Assembly: GCA_025558095.1 (NCBI GenBank)
Contig: JAIVFI010000027.1
Location: 372,001 to 436,000, forward strand
Direction: 5' to 3'
DNA: 64,000 nucleotides
Origin: Hyaloraphidium curvatum
Taxonomy: Eukaryota > Monoblepharomycota > Hyaloraphidiomycetes > Hyaloraphidiales > Hyaloraphidiaceae
Of this stretch, positions 22,637-33,223 are shown one piece after another (position 1 is the stretch's first letter; each line of letters begins with the position of its first letter). A program made the translations under genes and the position numbers. Under the pieces are notes generated by a model. It was not told the origin of the DNA and made no database searches. It saw only the letters and a list, made by a program, of their open reading frames with translations.

Positions 22637-22965
22637 GAGCACCACGGCCCCTTCGCAACGCCGGGCCCACGGCCCATACTCTAGCGCCGGGCCCACGGCC
22701 CCTTCGCGGCGCCGGGCCCGCGGCCCACATTCCACTCGCGGGGCCCGCGGCCCCTTCACGGCGCTGGGCACCGCGGCCCTCTTCTTTAAGCGTCTGGCAC
22801 CTCGGCCCCTCGCGATGCGGGGCACCGCGGCCCTTCCCCTAGCCGCCGGGCACCGCGGCCCCTTCAGGGCACCGCGGCCCTTCGCGACGCTGGGCACCGC
22901 GGCCCTTATCAACGAAGCGCCGGGCACCGCGGCCCCTTCGCGGCGCGGGCACCTCGGCCCAGGAT
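22637..22965. repeat. GC-rich minisatellite
   Basis: About a dozen diverged copies of a 20-28 bp unit built on GGGCACCGCGGCCCCTTCG with variable spacers. It starts inside the last codons of the gag frame (minus strand AAKGPRCPALR) and keeps open frames afterwards. Units vary in length, so this is degenerate rather than a fresh tandem array, and there are no constant-length spacers as in CRISPR. Confidence 0.75.
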
Positions 22966-24237
22966 CCCCCCCCGATTCTCACCCCCGCTGTGTTCCATCT
23001 GGGCATCTGCCAGCATGGCGTACGGCTGCTGGGGCAGTGACGGGCACTCGCGCTGTACGTGCCCCTTGCCATTGCAATTGTGGCACTTCTTGTCGGGGCA
23101 CGCCGATGCCACGTGCCCCGGCTTGCCGCATTCGTGGCAGGTGATCTCACTGGTCACCGGAGCCGGCCTCCAAACGGCAGCACCAGCCGGGCGGTAGCTT
23201 GGGCCGCCCATCGGCCTCAGTGTCTGCACGGGGTAGTAGCCGCGGCCTCCGCGCATGCCGCCACGTGCCAACCCGCGGCCGCGCATCCGAGTATCATGGC
23301 CCTGGCCTTGGATAGGAGCCATGCCGCTCGGTCTGTAGCTGGGGTACGGAGCGTAGCGACCGTGCTCGTACCAGGGGCGCTGCGGAGGCCGACTGAGGAT
23401 GCCACCACCACGGAGGGCTTGTTGGGGCGGCTGATAGGCAGTGAAGCCGGGTCCGAATCCAGCAGGGGGCAGGAGCGTCGGGAGTGTCGCCGGAGCTGTC
23501 ATCTTGACAGGTGCATGCGACATCTTGTTTCCTTGGGCTGTGTTAGCCGCATCCCGCATGCCATTGAACGAGAATGTTATACTCTCGCTCTTGCCGTCGT
23601 CGTTGAAGTGCCCGTCGTCGTCAATGACTCGGCCCCAGAATCCTTGGAGTTCTGCGAACGGGAAGCCTTCGGTGAACGTCACCATCAAAGCCACGTCGTA
23701 GTCTGAGAGTGGTTTCTTGTGCGCAAGTCTCTCTGACTTGATACTCAGCAGCTCATTGAAGTTTTGGTCCACAGTCTTTGAAGCGTCCCACTGCCACTTG
23801 TTTATGCGGACTTGGGACGCGTGTACCAAGCGCGCCTTTCCAACTTTGAACTTCTTGTGAATCGCGATCCAGAGGTCGTAGGCCGTCTTGGGCTCGTCGA
23901 ACGCTTCCTGGAGGACGTCGTCGAGCATCAACATGAGCTCGCCGTAGGCCTTTTCGGCCGTCGTCCTGAACTTGTGTTCCGTGAGGATCGAGTGCGCGGC
24001 CTTCTCTTCCTCGGCAAGGATGGTCTGCCTCTGCCGGTCTGTGGTCTCTGGAGCGGCGCTGCGCTCAGCAGCCCTCTTGCGGGCCTGCTCGAGCTGCCAG
24101 TCGATGCTGAGGACGTTGTTGACGACGTACTCGTACACCCCGAGCTTGTTGAGGTAGATGGGGGCCTTGCGGTCCCACTGGACCATGTTTTCACCGGTGT
24201 TGAGCAGGATAGGCTTGTCGGCATCGTTGGCTGTCAT
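22909..24237 (-). CDS. Retrotransposon Gag-type protein with two zinc knuckles, no pol
   Basis: 442-aa uninterrupted frame, ATG at 24237 (MTANDADKPILLNTGENMVQ). The N-terminal half has copia-type Gag (UBN2-like) helices: WDRKAPIYLNKLGVYEYVVN, AYDLWIAIHKKFKVGKARLV and QVRINKWQWDASKTVDQNFN. A Gly/Arg/Pro linker follows, then two CCHC knuckles, CHECGKPGHVASAC and CHNCNGKGHVQREC. No protease, integrase or RT follows; the frame runs into the minisatellite. It is unlike the Gag of the copia at 29014-36551. Either a gag-only (non-autonomous or captured) unit or a truncated element. The open frame amid decayed elements suggests recent activity or selection (inference). Confidence 0.85.
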   Translation of the reverse strand: MTANDADKPILLNTGENMVQWDRKAPIYLNKLGVYEYVVNNVLSIDWQLEQARKRAAERSAAPETTDRQRQTILAEEEKAAHSILTEHKFRTTAEKAYGELMLMLDDVLQEAFDEPKTAYDLWIAIHKKFKVGKARLVHASQVRINKWQWDASKTVDQNFNELLSIKSERLAHKKPLSDYDVALMVTFTEGFPFAELQGFWGRVIDDDGHFNDDGKSESITFSFNGMRDAANTAQGNKMSHAPVKMTAPATLPTLLPPAGFGPGFTAYQPPQQALRGGGILSRPPQRPWYEHGRYAPYPSYRPSGMAPIQGQGHDTRMRGRGLARGGMRGGRGYYPVQTLRPMGGPSYRPAGAAVWRPAPVTSEITCHECGKPGHVASACPDKKCHNCNGKGHVQRECPSLPQQPYAMLADAQMEHSGGENRGGILGRGARAAKGPRCPALR

Positions 24238-25257
24238 CCTGTCGCGGGCGGGCTTCCAGGGGTAGCAGGCACGTGTCAGAGCAGTTGAGACTCTTAATCC
24301 TTTGTTCCCCTGGTCGCAGGCGCCCAGAGACAGGTGCAGATGAGGCAGGTGGCGTTCCTGGTGTTTGTTGTGTTATTCCCCTCTCCCTAGAGCCGCCCTC
24401 CTAGGTTATTGTCTAGCCAAGATCCACCCATCCATCCAAGTCCAACATCCAACTCCAGGACCAACTCCAACTCGATCCGACGGCTCCAAACACATCCATC
24501 CATCCCCAGCAACACTTGTTCCCCGACTTCCAGGCGCTAACAATCAGGCTGACGGCTCAGCCTGGAGATATCTGGAGCTCCTGGAGAGCGAACTGCGACG
24601 TGGCGTGCGCGTGGTGAGGGTTTTGGCCTTGGGATGGAGGGGAGCCACCCTGGAACCCGCCGTGGGGTATCACACGACAAAGCTTGGGGGAGGACGCTGG
24701 GGCAACCCAGGGGTTGGACCACCAAGCCGTTGCCGGTGCCATGGACGGATAAAGGCGCCGTGGATGTCTCGCAGACAAGCGGGCGCCGAGAAAGATCCCG
24801 CGCCGCGCAGGTGCATGCAGGTGCAGGGCTTTGGTGCGGTGTGTCACCGTTCCTGAACAATGTGCCTTTGTGCCAGGCATGGGCTTGCCGAGGCGACGCT
24901 GCAGGTTAGCACGCGGATGCTTGCAGAGGTCGGCGGATCGGAAATCGTCACTCGATCATCCGCAGATTGGCCTCACGTCCCAGCATACTGTTGTCAGTGA
25001 ACCTGCGAAGCCAAAGATGGGCAAAGATAATGAACATTGGATCTTTCTTTTCTTTGCCCTCCCATGATTCGTTCCTGGGATTCTGCCCTGCCAACCTCGC
25101 TGGGAACAAGTACTCTGTCCATGACTACGATGAAGGTACAGTATGTTGCAAGCGGCTGCATATTTGTGCTCTGCCCTTGCACTGACATCATGAAGCATGT
25201 ACCAGCATCGCATTTGCTAGGTATCGCGTGAGGCATTTGACCTGAAGCACAAGATGT
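24238..25257. other. Gene-free stretch upstream of the gag gene
   Basis: About 1 kb with no supportable gene. It includes short runs of CCATCCATCC-type repeats near 24425-24530. The part next to the gag ATG is presumably its leader. I found no LTR pair. Confidence 0.35.
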
Positions 25258-25466
25258 AGAAGTTCGAGCCCATGATCAAAGTGAGGCGGCAGAAGGAGAA
25301 GGCCCTAAACTCCATTGCCAGCTTCATCTCAAAGTCCATGAAGGACAGAAAACGGGGAAATGAAAAAGATGCACGACGACAAACTGCAAACTAGCAGCAA
25401 ACTGATGGCGTAACAGCGGCCAAGCCAGGGGCAGGTCCGGGTCACCAATACTGTTCTATTCTGTTC
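25258..25466 (+). mobile_element. LINE 3' end fragment (copy a)
   Basis: Encodes the end of the LINE protein (VRRQKEKALNSIASFISKSM, then KDRK) and the family 3' UTR, with GCCAAGCCAGGGGCAGGTCC and the tail ACCAATACTGTTCTATTCTG. It is nearly identical to copy b 600 bp downstream and in the same orientation. Borders on the RNase H part of the gypsy remnant. Confidence 0.8.
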
Positions 25467-25844
25467 AGGTCACAGAAATGGCAAAAGGCACTGTGCAGCA
25501 AGAAGCTTGCTTCTTGCCCCATGCACTCATTTTTATACAGGCCATGCAGGTTGTGGTGGTCAGAGTACACAATCGTCCTGTGCTTTTCTCCTTCCAGGTA
25601 TAGTGTCTCCATTCTGCAAATCCTTCCTTGATTGCAAGCATCTCCTGGTCAAGCATGTCGTATATAGACCCCTTCGGTTTTGACATTGCCCTTGAGAAGT
25701 AGCACACCGGGTGCAGCTGTTCATCCTCCCTTTGTTGCAACAGAATTCACTGATCGCAAAAGCAGAACTGTCCGTCTCCATCACGAACTGCTCGTTAAAG
25801 TCAGGGTGGAGCAACACTGGTGGTGTGAATGCGCGTTTCAAGTC

Positions 25845-26082
25845 ATGGAGACCTGGCTCTGGGCTCTCAGCATCAAGGAGTTTGAGCCCACGATCAAAGT
25901 GAGGCGGCAAAAGGAGAAGGCCCTCAACTCCATTGCCAGCTTCATCTCAAAGTCCATGAAGGACAGAAAACAGGGAAAATGAAAAAAGATGCACGACGAC
26001 AAACTTCAAATTAGCAGCAAACTGATGGTGTAACAGCGGCCAAGCCAGGGGCAGGTCCGGGTCACCAATACTATTCTATTCT
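25845..26082 (+). mobile_element. 5'-truncated LINE insertion (copy b) with 17-bp target duplication
   Basis: 238 bp, from ATGGAGACCTGG to the tail ATACTATTCTATTCT. It is flanked by AATGCGCGTTTCAAGTC (25828-25844) and AATGCACGTTTCAAGTC (26083-26099), one mismatch in 17. Removing it rejoins the gypsy RNase H start. This fixes the true 3' end of the LINE family. Confidence 0.88.
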
Positions 26083-26665
26083 AATGCACGTTTCAAGTCC
26101 TCACAACGCCTTCCTGCATTCCTTTGTCCACTCCCAAGCTTGCTCTTTCTTCAACAACTTGTAGAGGGGCATTGCTTTCCTTCAAACCCTTCCACATATC
26201 TTCGCAGGTAGCTGGCAAAAAAGCCAAGAAACGTCCTCAGTTCCTTTGCATTCCTGGGTTCTGCCCAATCCAGGATGGCTTGACTTCTTTCGGATGTGGC
26301 TGGTACCCTTTCTCCGTGATCAGGAAACCTGCGTAGATGACTTCCGTTGGATCCCAGACGCACTTGTGTGGCCTGACCTGCAAGTTGTTGTCCTTCAACA
26401 CCTGGTGCACCTGCTTCACGTGCTCTGCGTGCTTGTTTGGGTCCTTGTCGTAAAGTAGCAACGTAGAGCTCAAGGGAAGCAAGCTTCCCCCGCTGGTCCC
26501 TTTTGACAACTAGATGGGCGCAATGTGTCGGATCAATGGAGGGAAAAGTAAACTGATTATATATATGCATAGAGCATCGCAGCACAATTTACAAGTCCTC
26601 AAACGCCTTCCTGCATTCCTTTATTTGTTTACTGCAAGTCATCCAAGTAGATCACCAACCAATCG

Positions 26666-26949
26666 CCGTGTATTGATAGATTGAGTTGCGTTTGGGATAG
26701 ATCTTGCAACTGCATTATTCAGGTCAAGCAACTGAAAAACAACGTCAAGCAGGTAGACTGGATAGATCATGCAGCTGGAGGTGACATCGTGCAAATGCAC
26801 TTGCAAGATCTCACCCACTGACTTGCTTGATCTATACTTTGCAAAGTTGACCTCACCTTATAAAACCAAATCTCGCCATGTTATTGGCAAAATGTCGCCC
26901 CAATTACACGATATCACCGCTTGAAGAACATGATCAATACGGCATGCAT
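26666..26949. mobile_element. Possible MITE-like element inserted in the gypsy RT catalytic motif
   Basis: 284 bp, richer in A/T than its surroundings, between two copies of CAATCG (26660-26665, 26950-26955). Without it and one copy, the minus strand reads FPDDWLVIYLDD, the expected RT motif. The left end CCGTGTATTGAT resembles the inverted right end (GCCGTATTGAT, seven bases in). Inside are exact inverted copies of AGATCTTGCAA (near 26699 and 26800) and a TTATAAAACC box. No coding capacity. Confidence 0.7.
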
Positions 26950-27275
26950 CAATCGTCCGGGAACTCGATGAAAATCGTTTTCATGTAGCACTGAAAAGCA
27001 CTGGGTGCGTTCCTGAGCCGAAATGGCATCACCAAGTACTCGTAAATTTCGTGCCAAGTTTTGAATGCAGTTTTCCAGTTGTGGCCTTCAGGCTGCTGCA
27101 AGATTGTGAATTTTGGTGAAGATCTTTGCTCCTGCAACTCTGTCCAACAGTCCGTCAGCAACGGCAAGCTGTAGTTGTCAGGAACCATGATTGCACTGAG
27201 GCCTTGATAGTTTATCACAGGCCTGGGACCGACCCCTGCCCTTGCTTTCTGCGTAGAAAAAGGGAGCTCCAGCAG

Positions 27276-28791
27276 GACTGAATAGAATAGTATTGGTGAC
27301 CCGGACCTGCCCCTGGCTTGGCCGCTGTTACACCATGAGTTTGCTGCTAATTGCAAAGTTCATCGTCGTCGTGTGTCTTTTTCATTTTCCCAGTTTTCCT
27401 GTCCTTCATGGACTTTGAGATGAAGCTGGCAATGGAGTTGAGGGCCTTCTCCTTCTGCCGCCTCGCTTTGATCGTGGGCTCGAACTCCTTGATGCTAAGA
27501 GCCCAGAGCCAGGTCTCCATGTTCCACTCGCGGCCTAGTGCTTCCAATCTAGTCTGCAGCTTCTGGCGACGCTCCGCATTTGCTGAACAGTGAAACAGAA
27601 AGTGTTGTTCGTCTCCAATGTGCTCAGGGTCATGCTTGCACGTTCTCTGCTGCACCTCAAGTCCTTGGTGCCTGCCTGTCTCCACCTCCAGGTCGTGGGT
27701 AGAGCACAGCAACTTTTGGACATCCCTCCGGTGCTTCTCCACCCGGATCAGGGATGGTCTGATGTGGCCAAAGGTCATGTCACACATCCTCCAAAAGTGC
27801 AGTTTGTCGTTGTCCTTGAGCCTCTGGGCATTGACCTCCTGAACTTGCCCTTCACAAGATTCTCCACAGTCTCCTTGGGCCATGAGAAAGTGTCCTTCTC
27901 CCACATCTCCTTCCCATCTTCGCCGCCATAGTATACAAGTAGTTCCCTCAGGAAGGCAGCCCAGTTCCAGGACCCCTTCAGTGCCTCGATCTTGAGCTCT
28001 TTGTAAAGTAGGTACAGCGCAGGATCCGCTGTTTTGATGCGCATGAGGAACTTGAGTGCCGACTCGTGGTCATGAACTGCAAGGGGGTACTGGCCAGTGA
28101 TCGCATACAGACAGGCCAGGGAGGTAGACTTGGGCAGATGAGTGACGGCACGAAGAGCCATGCATGTCACTTTGTCCCTGGTGATTTCCCCGGCAAGGTA
28201 CTCCTCCTTGCTTTGGCATCTCCACAATGAACGGGTTCCCATATTGGCCCACTGCCTTGACCTTCGTGTTGTAGAGCTTGAGCTGGAGGTCAGGACCCAT
28301 CCCAGGCTGCTCCCTGATGTTGCGGAGCCAGAGCCCATAAGCAGCGTTCATCTTGGCCTCCCTGCCATGCACATGGTCCTTGCTCCGCCCAGTTGACGTG
28401 AGCTGGTACCCCAGAAGCTTGAAACTGTCGACCCTCTTTAGCTCCTGGCCCCTCTCCTGATCCTCTTCCTCCTCAGACACCATGCCCAGATCCATCCCTT
28501 TTGCACCATTGGCCTCCATGAAAGCAGTGATGTCGTTGATGAATAAGATGAAGAACAGCGACGAGAGAGGGTCCCCCTGCTTCACTCCGGTCAGGAACTT
28601 GATGAAGTCCGACTTGGTCCCATCTTCATCCCGGAGCCGTCCCCACACGCGCCCAAACGCCATCTCGAACATGTCAACAGCCTGTTTGGGCACTCCCATC
28701 TCCTCTAGCTTCTGCCATAACCTGGGGCGCTCCACCGTGTCAAAAGCCTTTGTGAAGTCTACAAACACCATGATCAGCTTCTCCTTGCGTG
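27276..28791 (-). mobile_element. LINE copy c, RT without the FADD box, frameshifted
   Basis: Begins within the RT (KEKLIMVFVDFTKAFDTVER), continues GVKQGDPLSSLFFILFINDI, then jumps from GAKGMDLGMVSEEEEDQERG to KRVDSFKLLGYQLTSTGRSK, missing the segment that should hold F-A-D-D. Next KMNAAYGLWLRNIREQPGMG, a 4-nt frameshift near 28205, EEYLAGEITRDK to WEKDTFSWPKETVENLVKGK (second shift near 27840), the knuckle CKHDPEHIGDEQHFLFHC, and the tail SIASFISKSMKDRK. The 3' end at 27276 is the inverse of ATACTATTCTATTC. It is inserted in the gypsy remnant. Non-functional. Confidence 0.88.
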
Positions 28792-28970
28792 GTACTCCTC
28801 CTTCGGCATCTCACCAATGAACGGGTTCCCATATTGGCCCACTGCCTTGACCTTTGTGTTGTAGAGCTTGAGCTGGAGGTCAGGACTCATCCCAGGCTGC
28901 TCCCTGATGTCACGGAGCCAGAGCCCATAAGCAGCGTTCATCTTGGCCTCTCTGCCATGCACATGGTCCT
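28792..28970 (-). mobile_element. LINE internal fragment (e) joined out of order to copy c
   Basis: Encodes KDHVHGREAKMNAAYGLWLR and on to FIGEMPKEEY, then joins directly to the RT start of copy c. It belongs downstream of that RT, so the order is permuted. It lacks the 4-nt insertion found in copies 1, c and d, so its frame is intact there. Confidence 0.8.
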
Positions 28971-29013
28971 TGACCAATACTATTCTAACGATGCACGCCT
29001 CCTGGGAACCTGC

Positions 29014-29237
29014 TGTTGGAGTGGCTATGGGGCGTGGGGAAGACGTAGCCCCAGTGGTCTGAACCGGGTCAGAACTCAGATGGACGGGATGGGGAGAGGG
29101 ACAGTTTCACGTTGACCCGTTGTCCATTCCCTTGTGATGACAAGTCCCTAGATGACCCCTCCGATCGTACCCAAGTATCCCCACACGCCAATAGACTCCC
29201 TATTGATACAGAATCGTAGCAACGATCCATTCCAACA
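29014..29237 (-). repeat. Copia 3' LTR
   Basis: 224 bp with TGTTGGA...TCCAACA ends, same sequence as 36328-36551. Being 3' on the element strand, it follows the purine tract. Confidence 0.95.
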
Positions 29238-29247
29238 CTCCCCCTCG
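29238..29247 (-). other. Polypurine tract of the copia element
   Basis: On the element strand GAGGGGGAG directly precedes the 3' LTR, the expected site for plus-strand priming. Confidence 0.75.
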
Positions 29248-29285
29248 TTGCAAGATTCCCAAGAAGTGTCCAGAAATCCCCAAAG

Positions 29286-32200
29286 CTAGTCACGAATCTC
29301 TACAATTCCCATAAGTGCCCTGAAACGTTGAAACTTCTCCCTTGGTAGCTGTTTGGTGAGCAGATCCGCAAGCTGGTCCTCTGTGTTGATGTACTCCAGC
29401 TGTATCTCTCCACTATCAATTTTCTCCCTCACAAAATGGTACTGCACTCCAATGTGCTTGGTACGTTCATGAAAGACAGGATTCTGCGCCAGCTTGATAG
29501 CCCCCTCATTGTCCTCCTTGATGACTGTTGGCCCTTGCTGAGGAAATCCCAATTCCTCCAATAAACTCCTTAGCCACGCAACTTGACGTCCAGCATAAGA
29601 TAGAGCCATGTACTCGGCCTCTGTTGTTGAAAGAGCCACCACTGGTTGCAGTTGCGACTTGTAGATGATAAGACCGTTCCCCATCATCACTACAACCCCA
29701 GTTGTTGACTTCCCAGTGTCAAGATCCCCAGCAAAACTGGCGTCTGCATATCCATGCAATGCTTTGGTCATGTCCAGATTCGGATCCCTCTTGTAAACCA
29801 AGCCAAAGTCAGCTGTTCCCTTCAAGTATCTGGTTGTCTTCTTGACTTGCTCCACTGCTTCACGAGTAGGTGCCATCCCATGACGGCTCTCCGTGATAAT
29901 AGGTAAGGCAATGTCCGGCCTGGTGAAGTTCATGGCATACATCCAGCTTCCCACCATTGATCTGAACGGAAAACGTCCGATTTCCTGCTCCTCAGCAGCA
30001 GACAACTCCGTCTTCCGTTTCCTGAGCTTCACCCCAACGTCCACAGGTACAGAAACTGCGTTGCAAGTGTCCATTCCGAAATCCTCCAAAGCCTTATTGA
30101 TGTATTTGGACTGCTTGATTGTGATTGTTCCAGCCTTCTCGTCCTGCTTGATTTCCAAAGCCAGGAACTTTTTCATGCGACCCATGTAACGTATCTTAAT
30201 CTGCTTTCCCAGCTCCTCAAGAAATGCAATCGTCCGTTTTTCGTCCGTTGAGCTACATCCAAAGTCGTCCACATGAATAATCATCAAAAGAAACCAATCA
30301 TCTTGCCGCAGAAAGTAGATGCAGTACTCCTTTGAGCAACGTATAAGCCCCATCTCCGTGAGTATCTCGTGCAGGTGTCTGTGCCAAGCACGTGCAGCTT
30401 GCACAAGTCCATAAACCGCGACTCCAGGTCGAATTACAGTAGGTCTTCCATCAGTAAACTCAGGTAAATCCATCCCTTGAGCTGGATACAAGTAAACTTC
30501 CTCGTTCTCCTGGAGCTTAGCCTGTAGGAATGCCGCGTTTGCATCTGCCTGATGTACAATCATGTTGTTCTGAGCAGAAAGCCAAAAGAAAAGCCGTACA
30601 GCAGCAGCAGAAGGTACAGGTGCAAAGGATTGACCAAAAGAAGATGGATCCTGCCAATCACCCCTTGCCACCCATCGAGCCTTGTAGTTTTCCTCCCCCA
30701 CAATGCTGCCATCAGCTCCAGGTTTGAGGTCAAATACAAATTGGCTTCCAACCGCGAATTTTTCCTTGCCCTCAGGCAAGCCCATGATGTTGTACGCATC
30801 TCTGCTCTTGAAGTTGCCAATCTCACGTTCCATTGCCTTGGCCCACATCTCACGATCCTCTGAACGCATTGCCTCTGCATAGTTCCGTGGTACACGTGCT
30901 CCAGTGCTTGCAGCAAAGATTCCATCCATGTGTGCCATGTCCTCCCAAGTCGGTAGGTGTCCCTGCCAGTCCAGGTGGTCCTGGACCTCCTCCATCAGGA
31001 AATTGATCGATTCCAGCGTGATCACGTTGATCTCCTTCTCGTTGCTCGTGTTGGGGGCTTTCCACCACTCCCCAGGAGGTCTTGGAGCTCTGCTGGATGA
31101 CCTTGTAGGTAAAGGTATCTTAGAGCCCGTTCCAGCCGCCCCAGCGCCTCCCTGAGCTCCGCTGCTTGATGAAGATGCTCCTCCAGGCTCCCCACGTTGG
31201 TCTGTGGCTTCCCTAGCCGCACGATCACCAGAAAGTTGCGATCCACCAACTGCCTTTCCTCCCCCTGGATCGCCACTTCCACTGTTCCCAGAGCCTCTTC
31301 CACGAGTCACCAGCTCGTCCTCACTTTCGCTCTGAGCTCGTTGATCGCGTGACAGACGTAAATCCGTTCCCTGGCTGCCAGAACTTGAAGATTGATGTTG
31401 AGTACCTCCAACTTCCAGTCTTTGACCTCCTCCCCCGGCCTCCTGGCGCTCAGGTTGACGCTGCACACGGTCTCCCTGTGTCCCACGATGCTCCTGGTTG
31501 CCGTCGTCGATTGGATCTGCGGAACGGACCCGCCGTGGCGTCTCCGATGACGCCTCCAATTCCTCAGGCTGCGCCGACTCCTCCACGGCAAGTCGACGGT
31601 TCAATACAGCGCTCGGGTCCGCGTCCTCAGGTAGTTTTTCGACCAAAACTCTGCTTTCCAGAACCCGCATGTAGCTCTTGAGCGTCTTGTTTGACCAGCG
31701 TTCCTCGAAAACGACATCACGTGAGTCAAAAATCCGCCCGGTCTCAAGATTCTGGACCGTAAATGCCTTCGATCGCGAGCTCATTCCCAGGTAGCGGCAT
31801 TGTACCGCCTTAGCATCCCATTTGCCGCGCTTATCCTTGTCGACGATCGCGTAACACGTTTCTCCGAAACGTCGGATGTGGCTAATGTTCGCCCGTCTCC
31901 CAGTCAGCAGTTGAAACGGCGTAGACCCTTTCTGCCACGTCTTTGTATTCGGCAAACGATTGCGCGTATTGATATGATGCTTCAATGCGTATCCCCAAAG
32001 CGGCTTCGGCGATTTCGAGTCGATCAGGATGGTCCGGGTCCCTTCCTCAGCCGTCCGGTTCCGCCGCTCAATGACTCCGTTCTGCGCAGGCCGATTCGTT
32101 ACCGACGATTCCAACTTGATTCCCTCGTTCTTGCAGTACGCTTCGAGCCGTTTTGACGAGAATTCACCTCCGGGATCGACCCGCATGCATCCGACCTTTA

Positions 32201-32395
32201 GGCTGAACTGGTTCTTCACCCACTCGGCAAAGTGCATCATCCAGTCCTCCGCCTCCGATTTGTGCTTCAATAGGAACGCAAACTCCGCAGAAGTGTACTC
32301 GTCGACTGCATGCAATGCCCAGCGTTCTCCATGCACCGTTGCAACGTCCGATTGTGTCAGGTCCCAGTGAGTCAGCTCAAAAAGCGCGAAGGGAG
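29286..32395 (-). CDS. Copia Pol, C-terminal part: integrase, RT, RNase H
   Basis: Open frame from the mtDNA junction to the stop at 29286. Integrase: APFALFELTHWDLTQ, then VDEYTSAEFAF (first Asp), MRVDPGGEFSSKRLEAYCKN (second Asp), PAQNGVIERRNRTAEEGTRT (Glu). The GKWDAKAVQCRYLGMSS region follows, then a Ser/Gly/Arg-rich linker. RT: YKARWVARGDWQDPSSFGQS, IVHQADANAAFLQAKLQENE and the catalytic IIHVDDFGCSS, with HVDD in place of the usual YVDD. RNase H: GYADASFAGDLDTGKSTTGV, LSTTEAEYMALSYAGRQVAW, DNEGAIKLAQNPVFHERTKH. All key residues are visible, so the enzyme part looks intact apart from being cut off from Gag. Confidence 0.93.
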
Positions 32396-33223
32396 CACGA
32401 CCCGTACTCCTTCCTCACTTATTAGGCTCTCAGAATATAGGAAGCCCTGAGTGCTACGGGTCGGAATACAAAGCAGCCTTCCAGAATCAGACGAGGAGGA
32501 TCAGGATGTATTCTTGGTGTTTCTCCTCTTAGTTCTATAGACTATCGTAATGCTCCATAGATTATCTTATAACCTCCTTAAATCTATGGCTCATTACTCC
32601 AGTCTAAACGCAAACCAACGTCTTATTATAGTACTGTTTAGCTTAATTTATTTCTATCTTATCTATTAGGTCTCTCTTTTTAGTACTGGGTAGTAGGTTG
32701 GTTATGTCAATAGAAGATTTGGTAACTCGTAATAGTTCAAGTAGAGAGAGGTTGTATAGTGGACAGGAGGTCTCTCTAAAGATCAGATGGAGGAAACTAG
32801 GGTTACTCTCAGGATTAGTCATGATACTAAAGCCCTACTTATGCTTTATGCGACTAGGAGACATAAAGCTCTACTCACTCGTAACTAGAGTAAGCAGGGC
32901 TTTAGTGTAGTTGCAGCCTCATAACTCATGAGTAGAGCTTTATAGCTACATTAAACTCCTATTCAATACGAGCTTTTGAGGCATCCCCTGCCTCACCTCT
33001 CACTACTTGTAGGGGTTTATGTGTCAGGTAGTATCAAACCTAAGTAGAACTTCAACAATAATTAATTGATGGTAGCTTTTATTAGCCTACTACTGCTTGT
33101 CGTAGTACTTCTGGTAGCCAGCCTCTACGAGTAATAGTGAGAGTAGGTACTCAATAGAAACATTTGAGAGAGGATTGTGCGTAGCCAGGGAGCTTAATCT
33201 CTTAGGGCTAAGTAAAAGGGGAT

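Larger units (their letters stand above)
25467..27275 (-). mobile_element. Decayed Ty3/gypsy RT-RNase H, carrying two insertions
   Basis: Minus-strand order. RT: GPRPVINYQGLSAIMVPDNY, KTAFKTWHEIYEYLVMPFRL and NAPSAFQCYMKTIFIEFPDD (27230-26951), then after an insertion LVIYLDDLQ (near 26640-26666). RT thumb: HAEHVKQVHQVLKDNNLQVR, with IYAGFLITEKGYQPHPKEVK (26460-26240). RNase H: DLKRAFTPPVLLHPDFNEQF, then HPVCYFSRAMSKPK and IYDMLDQEMLAIKEGF (25840-25470). Frameshifts break the frame repeatedly, so it is a pseudogene. It is split by a LINE tail (25845-26082) and by a 284-bp element within the catalytic YLDD region, and is cut at its 5' side by LINE copy c. Confidence 0.85.

Noticed and set aside
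22637-22965. CRISPR-like array
   Set aside because: Units vary in length, have no constant spacers, and the genome is eukaryotic. It is a degenerate minisatellite.
27276-28970. One continuous LINE from 27276 to 28970
   Set aside because: The segment 28792-28970 repeats mid-protein sequence out of order, so it is a separate fragment joined to copy c.
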